In this document: positions 52,041 through 58,850 of the stretch, piece after piece
How the letters are laid out: every line of letters starts with the position of its first letter
How positions within the stretch are numbered: the stretch's first letter is position 1
Origin: Corynebacterium sp. NML130628
GTDB lineage: Bacteria > Actinomycetota > Actinomycetes > Mycobacteriales > Mycobacteriaceae
Length of the DNA stretch: 64,000 bases
Direction: 5' to 3'
Assembly (NCBI RefSeq): GCF_001875665.1
Contig: NZ_MLAL01000011.1
Span: forward strand, 1 to 64,000
Notes under the pieces: model-generated
Told to the model about the DNA's origin: nothing
Databases searched by the model: none
Seen by the model: only the letters and a program-made list of their open reading frames with translations
Position numbers and translations under genes: made by a program

Positions 52041-53402
52041 TTACACCACCATCTGCCACACCGTGACGCAAATGATCACGATGCCCAGGCCGAACACGAA
52101 CAGGGCCTCAGGCTGCTTCGCGTAGTGGCGGAAGGCGGTCGCGTGGCGGAAGAGGAGCATCGGCACGATGTAGACCAGCAGCGTGATGAAGATTCCGCCG
52201 ACGACCGAGATCAGGTCCAGGATTGACGGGTTGAAAATGGCGACAGCGACCGTCGATAAGAAGACGAAGAGATAGATGCCCGCGCGGACCGCACGCGGAT
52301 TCCACCGCTCCGTAGCCTCCGGCGCGACCGCGCGCAACAAATACTGCGTACCTTCCTCCGTGCCAAGCATGTGCCCGAAATACGACGACGCAATCGCACA
52401 CAAGGCGACAACCGGGGTCACCACCGCCATGAACGGGGCATTCGTCGTATTAGCGAAGTAGGAAAGGACCGGGATGTTCTCCTCGCGCACAGCAGCCATG
52501 CCATCCGCCCCCAAGGCGAGGGTGCAGGACCAGACGAAGAACATCGTGAAGCTGACCAGGAGGGTACACGTGATCAACTCAATCTTCGACACCTCCTTCT
52601 CCGTACCGGCGACATCACCGTCATGCGACTTCTGCACATCCAACGCAGCCTGCGACACCGCCGCCATATGCGAGAAAGAAAACACCAGCACAGGCAGCAC
52701 AAACAGCATCGCCTTCCACAGCGGCACATCCGACTTATACGCCATGAAACTGTCAAGATCCCAATACGGAATCAAATACAGCGACACCGCCGCAAGCGCC
52801 ACAATCAGGGGATAGACCAGCAGGTTCGCGAACCACAACGTCGCTTTCTTGCCGAGGGCGTAGGCGCCCGTCATCACGCCGACGCAGATCGTGGCCAACA
52901 GCCAGCGGTCCACGTGGGGGCCACCCATCTGATTCACGATGAAACTATCCATCGTGTTCGTCACCGAAACACCGTAAATCAACACGATGGGGTAAATCGC
53001 CAGCCAATACATCAACGCCGTAGCCAGGCCACGCTTCCGACCAGCCAGAGAAGTAATGACCTGCAGCACATCCAGGCCCTTCACCGGCGACGCCGACACA
53101 ATCCTCGAATACATCCGGTGCGAGAAGAACACCATTGGGCCAACCAGGATCGTTGCGAGTAGCAGGGGCCAGAAGCCGAAGGAGCCGGCGTCGATAGGGA
53201 GGAAGAGGATACCAGCGCCCACAGCGGTGCCGAACAACGTAATCGCCCACGACCAGGTACTTCCGTCCGGCGCCGGAGCGCGACGCGTGCGCCGGATCTC
53301 ACGCTTATCCGCCGGAGTAAGGTTTTCGAGCTCAAACTCGTCAGCCGAGACCACCTGGTGCTCATTGCTGAAAGGTACAGGGTCGGTAGAGCGCTCGCTC
53401 AT
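52041..53402 (-). CDS. Amino-acid permease (HAAAP/aromatic-serine type)
   Basis: 453 residues from the ATG at 53402 (GAGAGG upstream). Acidic N-terminal cytosolic tail of about 55 residues, then eleven helices starting with SWAITLFGTAVGAGILFLPIDAG, the substrate-site glycine signature of the APC-fold hydroxy/aromatic amino-acid permeases (SdaC/TdcC/Mtr group). Imports an amino acid with protons. Monocistronic. Specificity unknown. Confidence 0.82.
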   Translation of the reverse strand: MSERSTDPVPFSNEHQVVSADEFELENLTPADKREIRRTRRAPAPDGSTWSWAITLFGTAVGAGILFLPIDAGSFGFWPLLLATILVGPMVFFSHRMYSRIVSASPVKGLDVLQVITSLAGRKRGLATALMYWLAIYPIVLIYGVSVTNTMDSFIVNQMGGPHVDRWLLATICVGVMTGAYALGKKATLWFANLLVYPLIVALAAVSLYLIPYWDLDSFMAYKSDVPLWKAMLFVLPVLVFSFSHMAAVSQAALDVQKSHDGDVAGTEKEVSKIELITCTLLVSFTMFFVWSCTLALGADGMAAVREENIPVLSYFANTTNAPFMAVVTPVVALCAIASSYFGHMLGTEEGTQYLLRAVAPEATERWNPRAVRAGIYLFVFLSTVAVAIFNPSILDLISVVGGIFITLLVYIVPMLLFRHATAFRHYAKQPEALFVFGLGIVIICVTVWQMVV

Positions 53403-53723
53403 GGAATCCTCTCTCACTCGACAACAATGTGACCCCACACACCTTAGCGGATAAATGCAATTGAGCTAACTTATCGACGTCCAGCTGCGCCCCGGGTGAG
53501 GTTCGACAGGCTCGAGGTGGAAGGCGTCGAAAAATGCTCTTAGGGATTTTGTGAACAGAATTGCACCTGGGCTACCAGTGAGCACGACGAGCCCGGAGCA
53601 CCCGCCTCAGGTCCCTGGTCCGGCGTGGATCAACATCACAGTCCCGAATGAGGCGCATAGCTCAACCCAGACGTCGAACCGCGAACGGGGTGCGCGCTGG
53701 ATCTTGGATCATCGGTTTTTGGA
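53403..53723. other. Intergenic stretch with a family A core
   Basis: Promoter side of the permease, then GAGGTGGAAGGCGTCGAAAA and the family A core TTAGGGATTTTGTGAACAGA at 53540-53560. The rest, to 53723, is GC-rich with open frames but none protein-like. No hipA gene is found downstream of the hipB-like gene. Confidence 0.6.
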
Positions 53724-53948
53724 TCATCGGAGCGCCTCCGGAACGTGCTGCACCGCCACCACATCCAAACCAAGCACAGCCAACACAGCCTCAACCTTAT
53801 CCAGCCGAACCGAACGTTTCCCCTGTTCAAACTCACGAATGAATCGTTCCGACACCATTGACAGGTCGGCCACGTCTGCCTGTGTCAGGCGCATGGCGCG
53901 GCGCTGTTCGCGAGCCTGCTCGCCGAGACTTCGGGGGACTTGGGGCAT
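53724..53948 (-). CDS. HipB/Y4mF-like HTH regulator (orphan antitoxin)
   Basis: 74 residues. XRE-type helix-turn-helix: LGEQAREQRRAMRLTQADVADLSMVSERFIREFEQGKRSVRLDKVEAVLAVLGLDV. This is the pattern of HipB antitoxins that precede hipA kinases. Nothing resembling HipA follows in the 180 bases before the family A core or beyond. So an orphan regulator, or the leftover of a lost toxin-antitoxin pair. Confidence 0.75.
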   Translation of the reverse strand: MPQVPRSLGEQAREQRRAMRLTQADVADLSMVSERFIREFEQGKRSVRLDKVEAVLAVLGLDVVAVQHVPEALR

Positions 53949-54300
53949 AGGACGCCTTTCAATGTTGTGGTACTTGAGGGCTTTCTAGCCCTTGGGGGAT
54001 TCGGCATGCTCGTGCCGGTTTAGAGCATATTTCGCGGACTAAGTGCGCACAAGAGGCGGTTTCGGCATGAACGTGCCGGTTTTGGACTGGGCTGCGCGCT
54101 GGTTGCGTGGGTTATTTTGCTCCCGTCGACCTGCTACGGTCGACCAACGCAGGGCACAGAACGATAAAGACTTCATCATTTACCAAACATTTGTTCTATA
54201 TTATCCGAGGGTGACAGGCAACGTTTTGTCTTCTGCGAAGTTAAGATAAGGGCATAGAGTTCGTCTTTATTGTCACCCGCCCTATCCGAAAGGAGCGATC
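53949..54300. other. Intergenic stretch with short repeats
   Basis: Holds two copies of TTCGGCATG-N-CGTGCCGGTTT (about 54000 and 54060) and a family A fragment, CCCGTCGACCTGCTACGGTCGACCAACGCAGG at 54119-54150 (shown in part). The AT-rich second half (54170-54290) likely carries the promoter of the two-gene module. No gene supported. Confidence 0.5.
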
Positions 54301-54501
54301 ATGACCGCCCCGCTCGTTGAGAATCTTTCGAAAGAAGCTGCACGCCATGAACTTTCCGAGCTCAAAAACTCGATCGAGTCCACTTTTGGGGATTCGATCG
54401 AAGGGTTTGAGGAGCGTGCGCACAACTACAATTTAACGCCCCGTGAATTCGCCGTGTGGGAACGCGTTTCGGAACTACGCTGGCTCCTTGGCGATGAATA
54501 A
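54301..54501 (+). CDS. Small protein of a two-gene module (unknown)
   Basis: 66 residues, ATG with GAAAGGAG ribosome site. Mostly helical and acidic (SKEAARHELSELKNSIEST, LTPREFAVWERVSELRWLL). It overlaps the next gene by eight bases (ATGAATAA). Size, coupling and the accessory setting resemble an antitoxin-toxin pair, but I recognise neither partner. Confidence 0.65.
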   Translation: MTAPLVENLSKEAARHELSELKNSIESTFGDSIEGFEERAHNYNLTPREFAVWERVSELRWLLGDE

Positions 54502-55246
54502 AAGCGCTGAGAAACTCCAGGTTCTGGTCGCTGAGTTCAATCAAGACCTCGTCGCCACTGCGGAAGCGTTCACCGGACAAGATTTTGAATTTAGTAGCAC
54601 AATAGTTGACAACGGCAGCATTTCGATACGCCTGAAGCAGATAGAGGGCCGTGCAGGCATCATTCCCCTATCTTGGAACGGGCACGTAATACTCGGGTTG
54701 CGTCCGACGTTTAAATGCACCTGGGATTCAACTCATAGTTTCTTGGCCGTAGAGAACTCCAGCTTCGCTGTTCACGCTGAAGCAAAATCAATCAACGAAC
54801 CACTTTTCAGAGTTGAGTACAACCGCAACAAAAGCAACAGACCGAGTTCACACTTTCATGTCCACGCGCATAGAGACGAAGTAACTCACCTTCTAGGTTT
54901 AACGAAGAAGTTGGATTCGACCAATGACCAAAAGGTAAAGAAATTTACTTCGGAATTCCCTCGACTCTCAAAAATCCATTTCCCTACTGGTGGGCACCGT
55001 TTCCGCCCGTCATTAGAAGATGTCTTAGAGAGCCTCCGTCAGGAGTTCAACCTCGATACCGAGCTAGACAGGTGGAAAGCGCACCTAAATAAGTCACGAT
55101 TAAAATGGCGAAAGATCCAGACAGCAGCCGTTATTTTTTGCAACCACAAGACGGCATACGAGATACTCGTGAATGAGTTCCAAATGCCCGTGCCCGAAAA
55201 TTGGGAATGCCCGTCAGATAACGACGCCAAAATCGTTCGAGATTAA
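54494..55246 (+). CDS. Hypothetical protein of a two-gene module
   Basis: 250 residues, ATG inside the end of the preceding gene. A beta-rich first half (ISIRLKQIEGRAGIIPLSW, ILGLRPTFKCTW, SFAVHAEAKS) and a His-rich centre (SHFHVHAHRDEVTHLL), then a basic helical second half with a possible metal site. Low GC (AT-rich codons) compared with neighbours, as expected of a mobile gene. No known family. Confidence 0.65.
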   Translation: MNKSAEKLQVLVAEFNQDLVATAEAFTGQDFEFSSTIVDNGSISIRLKQIEGRAGIIPLSWNGHVILGLRPTFKCTWDSTHSFLAVENSSFAVHAEAKSINEPLFRVEYNRNKSNRPSSHFHVHAHRDEVTHLLGLTKKLDSTNDQKVKKFTSEFPRLSKIHFPTGGHRFRPSLEDVLESLRQEFNLDTELDRWKAHLNKSRLKWRKIQTAAVIFCNHKTAYEILVNEFQMPVPENWECPSDNDAKIVRD

Positions 55247-55325
55247 CCAGGAGTGAAACCGGAACGGGCCTAGTGAGCGGGAGCGGGCGTCGATAAGCGA
55301 TGGGCCCTGGGGTAGCGTGGGCTGC

Positions 55326-55540
55326 ATGACTGATGCACTCGCGCCCATGCTTGAAGACCTCTCGATAGGCGCGCCGCCGGAGCTGCGGGCGCGGCGACGA
55401 CGAAGGTGTTCGTCGAGGGCTTTACCGACGCGTGCCTCATGGCCCAGAACGTGGTAAATGCCGCCGAACGGACCGGGCTCGGTGCGAACTACCTGGGCAA
55501 CATTCACAACGATACGGCCGCGGTCATTGAGACGCTGTAG
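55326..55540 (+). pseudogene. Nitroreductase-family remnant with an internal deletion
   Basis: An ATG at 55326 gives MTDALAPMLEDLSIGAPPELRA, then the frame is lost; from about 55404 another frame reads TKVFVEGFTDACLMAQNVVN and AAERTGLGANYLGNIHNDTAAVIETL to a TAG at 55540. The second part is typical of NADPH-dependent oxidoreductases of the nitroreductase family. The front and middle of the protein are missing. Confidence 0.6.
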
Positions 55541-55577
55541 GCTGCTCGCTGGCAAGGCTTCGTCATCTAGGAGGATC

Positions 55578-56003
55578 ATGCGAATCTACACACTTGGGTT
55601 CTCACACAAAAGCGCAGAGGAGTTCTTTGACATCCTGCGCGAATCCGGCGTGCGGCGGGTGGTGGATGTTCGCCGCTCCAACACGAACCAGCTCGCCGGG
55701 TTCACCAAGAAGGACGACCTACGCTACTTCCTGCGGGTCATCCTGGATATGCCGTACACACACGAACTGTCGCTCGCGCCGTCGGCGGATCTTATGCACG
55801 CGTACCGACATGACGAGATTGACTTCGACGAGTTTTCGAAGCGGTTGCGAGAGGAGTACCGCGATATGCCGACGCTGGATCGCTCGCTTTTTGACGACGC
55901 CGTGCTCCTCTGCTCCGAGGCAGACCCCTCTACCTGCCACCGGTTAGTCGCCGCCGAGTACCTCGCCGAAATCTGGGACGACGTGGAGATCGTGCACCTG
56001 TAG
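55578..56003 (+). CDS. DUF488 family protein
   Basis: 141 residues, ATG with AGGAGG close upstream. Typical DUF488: IYTLGFSHKSAEEFFDILRESGVRRVVDVRRSNTNQLAGF, then an end with LLCSEADPSTCHRLVAAEYL (the conserved C-E-x5-CHR). Function of the family is not settled. A complete gene next to a nitroreductase remnant. Confidence 0.85.
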   Translation: MRIYTLGFSHKSAEEFFDILRESGVRRVVDVRRSNTNQLAGFTKKDDLRYFLRVILDMPYTHELSLAPSADLMHAYRHDEIDFDEFSKRLREEYRDMPTLDRSLFDDAVLLCSEADPSTCHRLVAAEYLAEIWDDVEIVHL

Positions 56004-56018
56004 CGGTGTTGTTTGGAC

Positions 56019-56438
56019 TTAGCTGTGTTGCTCGCCCGTGAGCATGGTAAGCAGCAAAATATTGCCCTGCGACAGGGCGTCATCTGGGCAGTAAACCGCG
56101 TGCGGCACGTACGCGCGCAGGTGGACGAGTTCGCCTGGTTTCAGCGGGAAGCGCTCGCCGCCGCACTCGAACTCCAGTGAGCCGTTGAGGCACTGCACGG
56201 TGATCGGGTGAGCCGCCTTGTGATCCGGCAGCGTCTGGCCGGGGCAGAAGTTGAAGACGATGAGGTTCGCGCCGTCGCCCTGCAGTAGGCGCTTGACGCC
56301 CGGACGCGCGTTGTCCGGGCGCGGGGCGACGGCGTGGATCGTCCGGATGAGGGTGGCGTGGTCGGCCGAGTCGGCCGAATCGGCAGCACCAAACACCTCG
56401 GGGCGGTTGACGGGGAGATTGTCTTTGGGCTGAGACAT
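56019..56438 (-). CDS. Cupin-domain protein
   Basis: 139 residues from the ATG at 56438. Small single cupin barrel: FNFCPGQTLPDHKAAHPITVQCLNGSLEFECGGE and LKPGELVHLRAYVPHAVYC, with H residues in both cupin motifs for a metal. A role in small-molecule binding or catalysis is likely but unspecified. Convergent with DUF488 (16 base gap). Confidence 0.8.
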   Translation of the reverse strand: MSQPKDNLPVNRPEVFGAADSADSADHATLIRTIHAVAPRPDNARPGVKRLLQGDGANLIVFNFCPGQTLPDHKAAHPITVQCLNGSLEFECGGERFPLKPGELVHLRAYVPHAVYCPDDALSQGNILLLTMLTGEQHS

Positions 56439-56589
56439 CGTTGATCCAATCTTGGGAGTTTGCGGCAATAGTGCGAGTGGCGTTTACGCACCACTTTATC
56501 GGCTTCGAGCACGGGGTGCGAGGTGATTCCGGGTGCGTGCGGCGTGGTGGCCTAGATGACGCTAGCGCCATTTTCTGTGCTTCGCATAA

Positions 56590-56866
56590 CTATCATGGCG
56601 GCCGAACCAGATCGCCATGTGCACTTATCGACGCAGGCCAACCCCGCAACCGTATCAGCGAGCATGCGCACGGGATCCTCGGCCTGGATAACGTCTCGCC
56701 AAAGACATCGCGGCGCTGCACTCCGCACGCTAAGTGCGCCGCCTCCGCCGCGAAAAGGTCGACGATCTGATCGGCGTCACCTTGCCGGTATGCGTCCAAC
56801 GCAACAAAGTGGTCATCAACATGAGACAGCAAACCCGCACGCGTCTCCACCGTGGGCTTAACCGAG
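56590..56866 (-). pseudogene. Fic-family protein remnant (C-terminal part)
   Basis: Minus-strand frame reading VETRAGLLSHVDDHFVALDAYRQGD and ADQIVDLFAAEAAHLA, which resembles the region after the Fic core (L-x-AYR-x-GD-x-x-x-IV-x-x-FA-x-A). Afterwards the frame becomes unconvincing. The HPFxxGNGR motif is absent. The stretch 56439-56857 holds no intact gene. Confidence 0.45.
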
Positions 56867-57370
56867 TGGGGCGGGGCGTCGATAGATGAATTCGTGGTCG
56901 CGGTGGTTGCCGACCTTGAAGAAGTACTCGCCGGCCTTGGAGAAACCGTAGCGGTGGTAGAAACGCTGCGCCCCGGAGTTTTGCGACCACACCCCAAGCC
57001 ACGTGGTACGCGGACCAATCCAGTCGAGGGCGAGCTCAATGAGGGTGGAGCCGAGGCCAGACTTTTGGTGGCTGGCAAGCAGGTAGAGGCGTTTGAGCTC
57101 GCGGTCCTCGGGAAGAACGTCGGTGTGAGGAAGGCTGCAGGGGCCGGCCAGCGCGTAGCCAACCAGGGCGCCGTCGTCCTCGACGAGCCAGACGGCGTGG
57201 TCCGGGTCGGCGAGGAGGGTTTTGTGTTTCTGCAGTTCGTAGGCTTCGGTGAGAAAGGTTGCGAGGTCGGCGGGGTCGTAGAGATGGCCGAAGGTCTGCG
57301 TGAACGTGGCGGTGGACAGTTCGACGAGGGCTTCGGCGTCGGCGGGCGTGGCGCGACGAATCGTAGGCAT
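56858..57370 (-). CDS. GNAT-family N-acetyltransferase
   Basis: 170 residues. IRRATPADAEALVELSTATF start, acetyl-CoA loop LKRLYLLASHQKSGLGSTLI (QKSGLGS), and the C-terminal WSQNSGAQRFYHRYGFSKAGE. Transfers an acetyl group to an unknown amine. Its 3' end overlaps the Fic remnant by a few bases. A family A short repeat lies upstream of its start. Confidence 0.85.
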   Translation of the reverse strand: MPTIRRATPADAEALVELSTATFTQTFGHLYDPADLATFLTEAYELQKHKTLLADPDHAVWLVEDDGALVGYALAGPCSLPHTDVLPEDRELKRLYLLASHQKSGLGSTLIELALDWIGPRTTWLGVWSQNSGAQRFYHRYGFSKAGEYFFKVGNHRDHEFIYRRPAPLG

Positions 57371-57404
57371 GAGGACAGGATAGGGGACGCGCCGGCGAGG
57401 CCGG

Positions 57405-57470
57405 TTGGGGTAGGGGTAGTCGTCGCGAGCGGAGTCGGGAATTTGTGAACAGAATTGCAGATGGGAGTAA
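57405..57470. repeat. Family A short repeat, copy 1 of the cassette series
   Basis: GGGGTAGGGGTAGTCGTCGCG then the 34-base core 57437-57470 (GGGAATTTGTGAACAGAATT continuing GCAGATGGGAGTAA). The core is identical at 58754-58787 and 61323-61356. Confidence 0.9.
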
Positions 57471-57650
57471 TCCGTTGGAGCTAGGGTGCGGGCGTCGATA
57501 AATGAGAACAGCTCGACCCCCCGGATGAACGTTCAGATGAGCAATCGAGCGTATTCGCCGGTCTGTGTTGTAAGTTAAATGAAAACTATTAAAGAAACGG
57601 GACGTGTTGGGGCACTGGCACGCCCTCTCAATCGGGGTTATGGGGGACTG

Positions 57651-58397
57651 ATGCACTTTTCTACAAGCGAGGTGTCTGCCAAAGAAGCGACACTGATCTT
57701 AGAGGCGCTCCCGGAGCCAAGAAAGAAAACTTATCTGCATTTAGCGGCACAGTACGCTGACGCTGAGACAGAGGTTCTCATCTTGGCTGCTCGCCTTTAC
57801 ATTTGGAATGGAGATGTGGCTGCTGCTGTAGACCGCTCTGCTTGTGAAGTCGAAATCCAACTACGCAATTTCATGGACCGCGGATTCTCCCAATGGAATA
57901 CGAGCCCACCACGTTGCGGATCGCCAGAATGGCTCTTATACCCGATGGGCAGACTGGCCGACATAACCACAAACAAGGACGGGATTGCGCTTGCGAGCAT
58001 GTCCGAAATTCAACCGGGCATCGAAACGCCCACGCATGATGATTACGTAGCGGGGCTGACATTCGGTCAGTGGGTGCATCTTCTCCCCAAGCCACATGCG
58101 GGCGAGCGTAATGCACGCGTTGTTCTCTGGAATGACGCGCTTAAACCGAACCTCTCACCCTATGGTCAAAACTCCACCAATCGCAGGCGTTTCCAAGGCC
58201 AGGCGCTTGCGGTCAAAGAATTACGAAACCGAGCTACTCATCGACGACCTCTAGTCAAAGACCAAAACAGAATTCAGAATGTGCACCGAGACTGCATCGA
58301 ATTGCTCCGCGCAATCAATCCTGAATTAGGGGATTGGTTTAAGAACCAGAAATGGATACCAAACGTATTGGCAACGTCGCCGATACCCAGAAAATAA
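57651..58397 (+). CDS. Abi-like protein (HEPN type), second copy
   Basis: 248 residues from the ATG at 57651 (GGGGGA four bases upstream); an ATG at 57579 is in frame and would add 24 residues. Family features in the N-terminus: LPEPRKKTYLHLAAQYADAE, AARLYIWNGDVAAAVDRSACEVEIQLRNFMDRGF; in the C-terminus VKELRNRATHRRPL holds R-x4-H (HEPN). Probably an abortive-infection RNase. The TAA stop lies in the terminator of a convergent candidate RNA, as in the first copy at 36198. Confidence 0.78.
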   Translation: MHFSTSEVSAKEATLILEALPEPRKKTYLHLAAQYADAETEVLILAARLYIWNGDVAAAVDRSACEVEIQLRNFMDRGFSQWNTSPPRCGSPEWLLYPMGRLADITTNKDGIALASMSEIQPGIETPTHDDYVAGLTFGQWVHLLPKPHAGERNARVVLWNDALKPNLSPYGQNSTNRRRFQGQALAVKELRNRATHRRPLVKDQNRIQNVHRDCIELLRAINPELGDWFKNQKWIPNVLATSPIPRK

Positions 58398-58450
58398 AAG
58401 ATGGCCCCCGATTTCTCGGGGGCCAGAGCCTATTTGCCTTACGGCTTGAT
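58390..58450 (-). ncRNA. Candidate small RNA 2, convergent with second Abi-like gene
   Basis: About 60 nt on the minus strand from a predicted start near 58450: a small hairpin AGCC-GTAA-GGC(T) region, then the terminator stem. The promoter TTGACT-N17-TATCTT stands upstream. There is no reading frame. The arrangement (own promoter, short RNA, strong terminator overlapping the stop of an Abi-like gene on the other strand) repeats the 36119-36199 locus, but the primary sequences do not align clearly. Confidence 0.5.
58403..58424 (-). terminator. Rho-independent terminator of candidate small RNA 2
   Basis: GGCCCCCGA-TTTC-TCGGGGGCC, perfect nine-base arms; on the minus strand followed by ATCTTTTATTTTC. 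The T-rich run faces the Abi gene, so it serves a transcript from the right. Confidence 0.8.
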
Positions 58451-58456
58451 GACTCA

Positions 58457-58485
58457 AAGATACATGGATTTCAACATTGAGTCAA
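58457..58485 (-). promoter_or_regulatory. Promoter of candidate small RNA 2
   Basis: Minus strand: TTGACT (58485-58480), 17-base spacer, TATCTT (58462-58457). Close to consensus, pointing into the terminator at 58424. Confidence 0.6.
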
Positions 58486-58509
58486 CACGACCCACCGTAG
58501 GTGATGATG

Positions 58510-58721
58510 GCGCCGAATCTCCCCAACTACACTGAGATCGACCGGATTCTGCGGCGCATGCCAACGACAGCGTTCGCCCCGCCCCAAACCGTGCTCCCCA
58601 CCGAAGTGATGAGGGACTCAGGCGACTTCACCGGGCGGTGGATCGTTGCCTCACTATGTTGCATGCCGTTGTTATCGACGGCACGCTCGCCCAATGGGTG
58701 CGGAGGCTGGAGGCGTTCTGA
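58510..58721 (+). pseudogene. Deleted copy of the DUF262 gene
   Basis: CCCCAACTACACTGAG at 58521-58536 repeats the promoter of the intact gene (58801-58816). 58555-58647 matches 60500-60592 of the gene almost base for base (GCGCATGCCAACGACA...GATCGT), and 58672-58721 matches its last 50 bases (61207-61256) including the stop. So a former tandem copy with the ORF front and about 600 bases near the end deleted. Confidence 0.85.
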
Positions 58722-58724
58722 GGT

Positions 58725-58787
58725 GGGGTGGGATGTTCGTCGAGCGCGAAGCCGGGAATTTGTGAACAGAATTGCAGATGGGAGTAA
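58725..58787. repeat. Family A short repeat, copy 2 of the cassette series
   Basis: GGTGGGGTGGGATGTTCGTCG then the identical 34-base core at 58754-58787. It separates the deleted DUF262 copy from the intact gene. Confidence 0.9.
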
Positions 58788-58850
58788 CGGCACCGCATCG
58801 CCCCAACTACACTGAGTCCAACCGCACCTACAACGAACAAAGGGGCTTCC

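Noticed and set aside
53551..53988. 145-codon frame over the hipB-like gene
   Set aside because: Antisense to the HTH gene and low-complexity; not protein-like.
58501..58815. 104-codon hypothetical gene
   Set aside because: The sequence is a deletion copy of the DUF262 gene plus a repeat; the frame is accidental.
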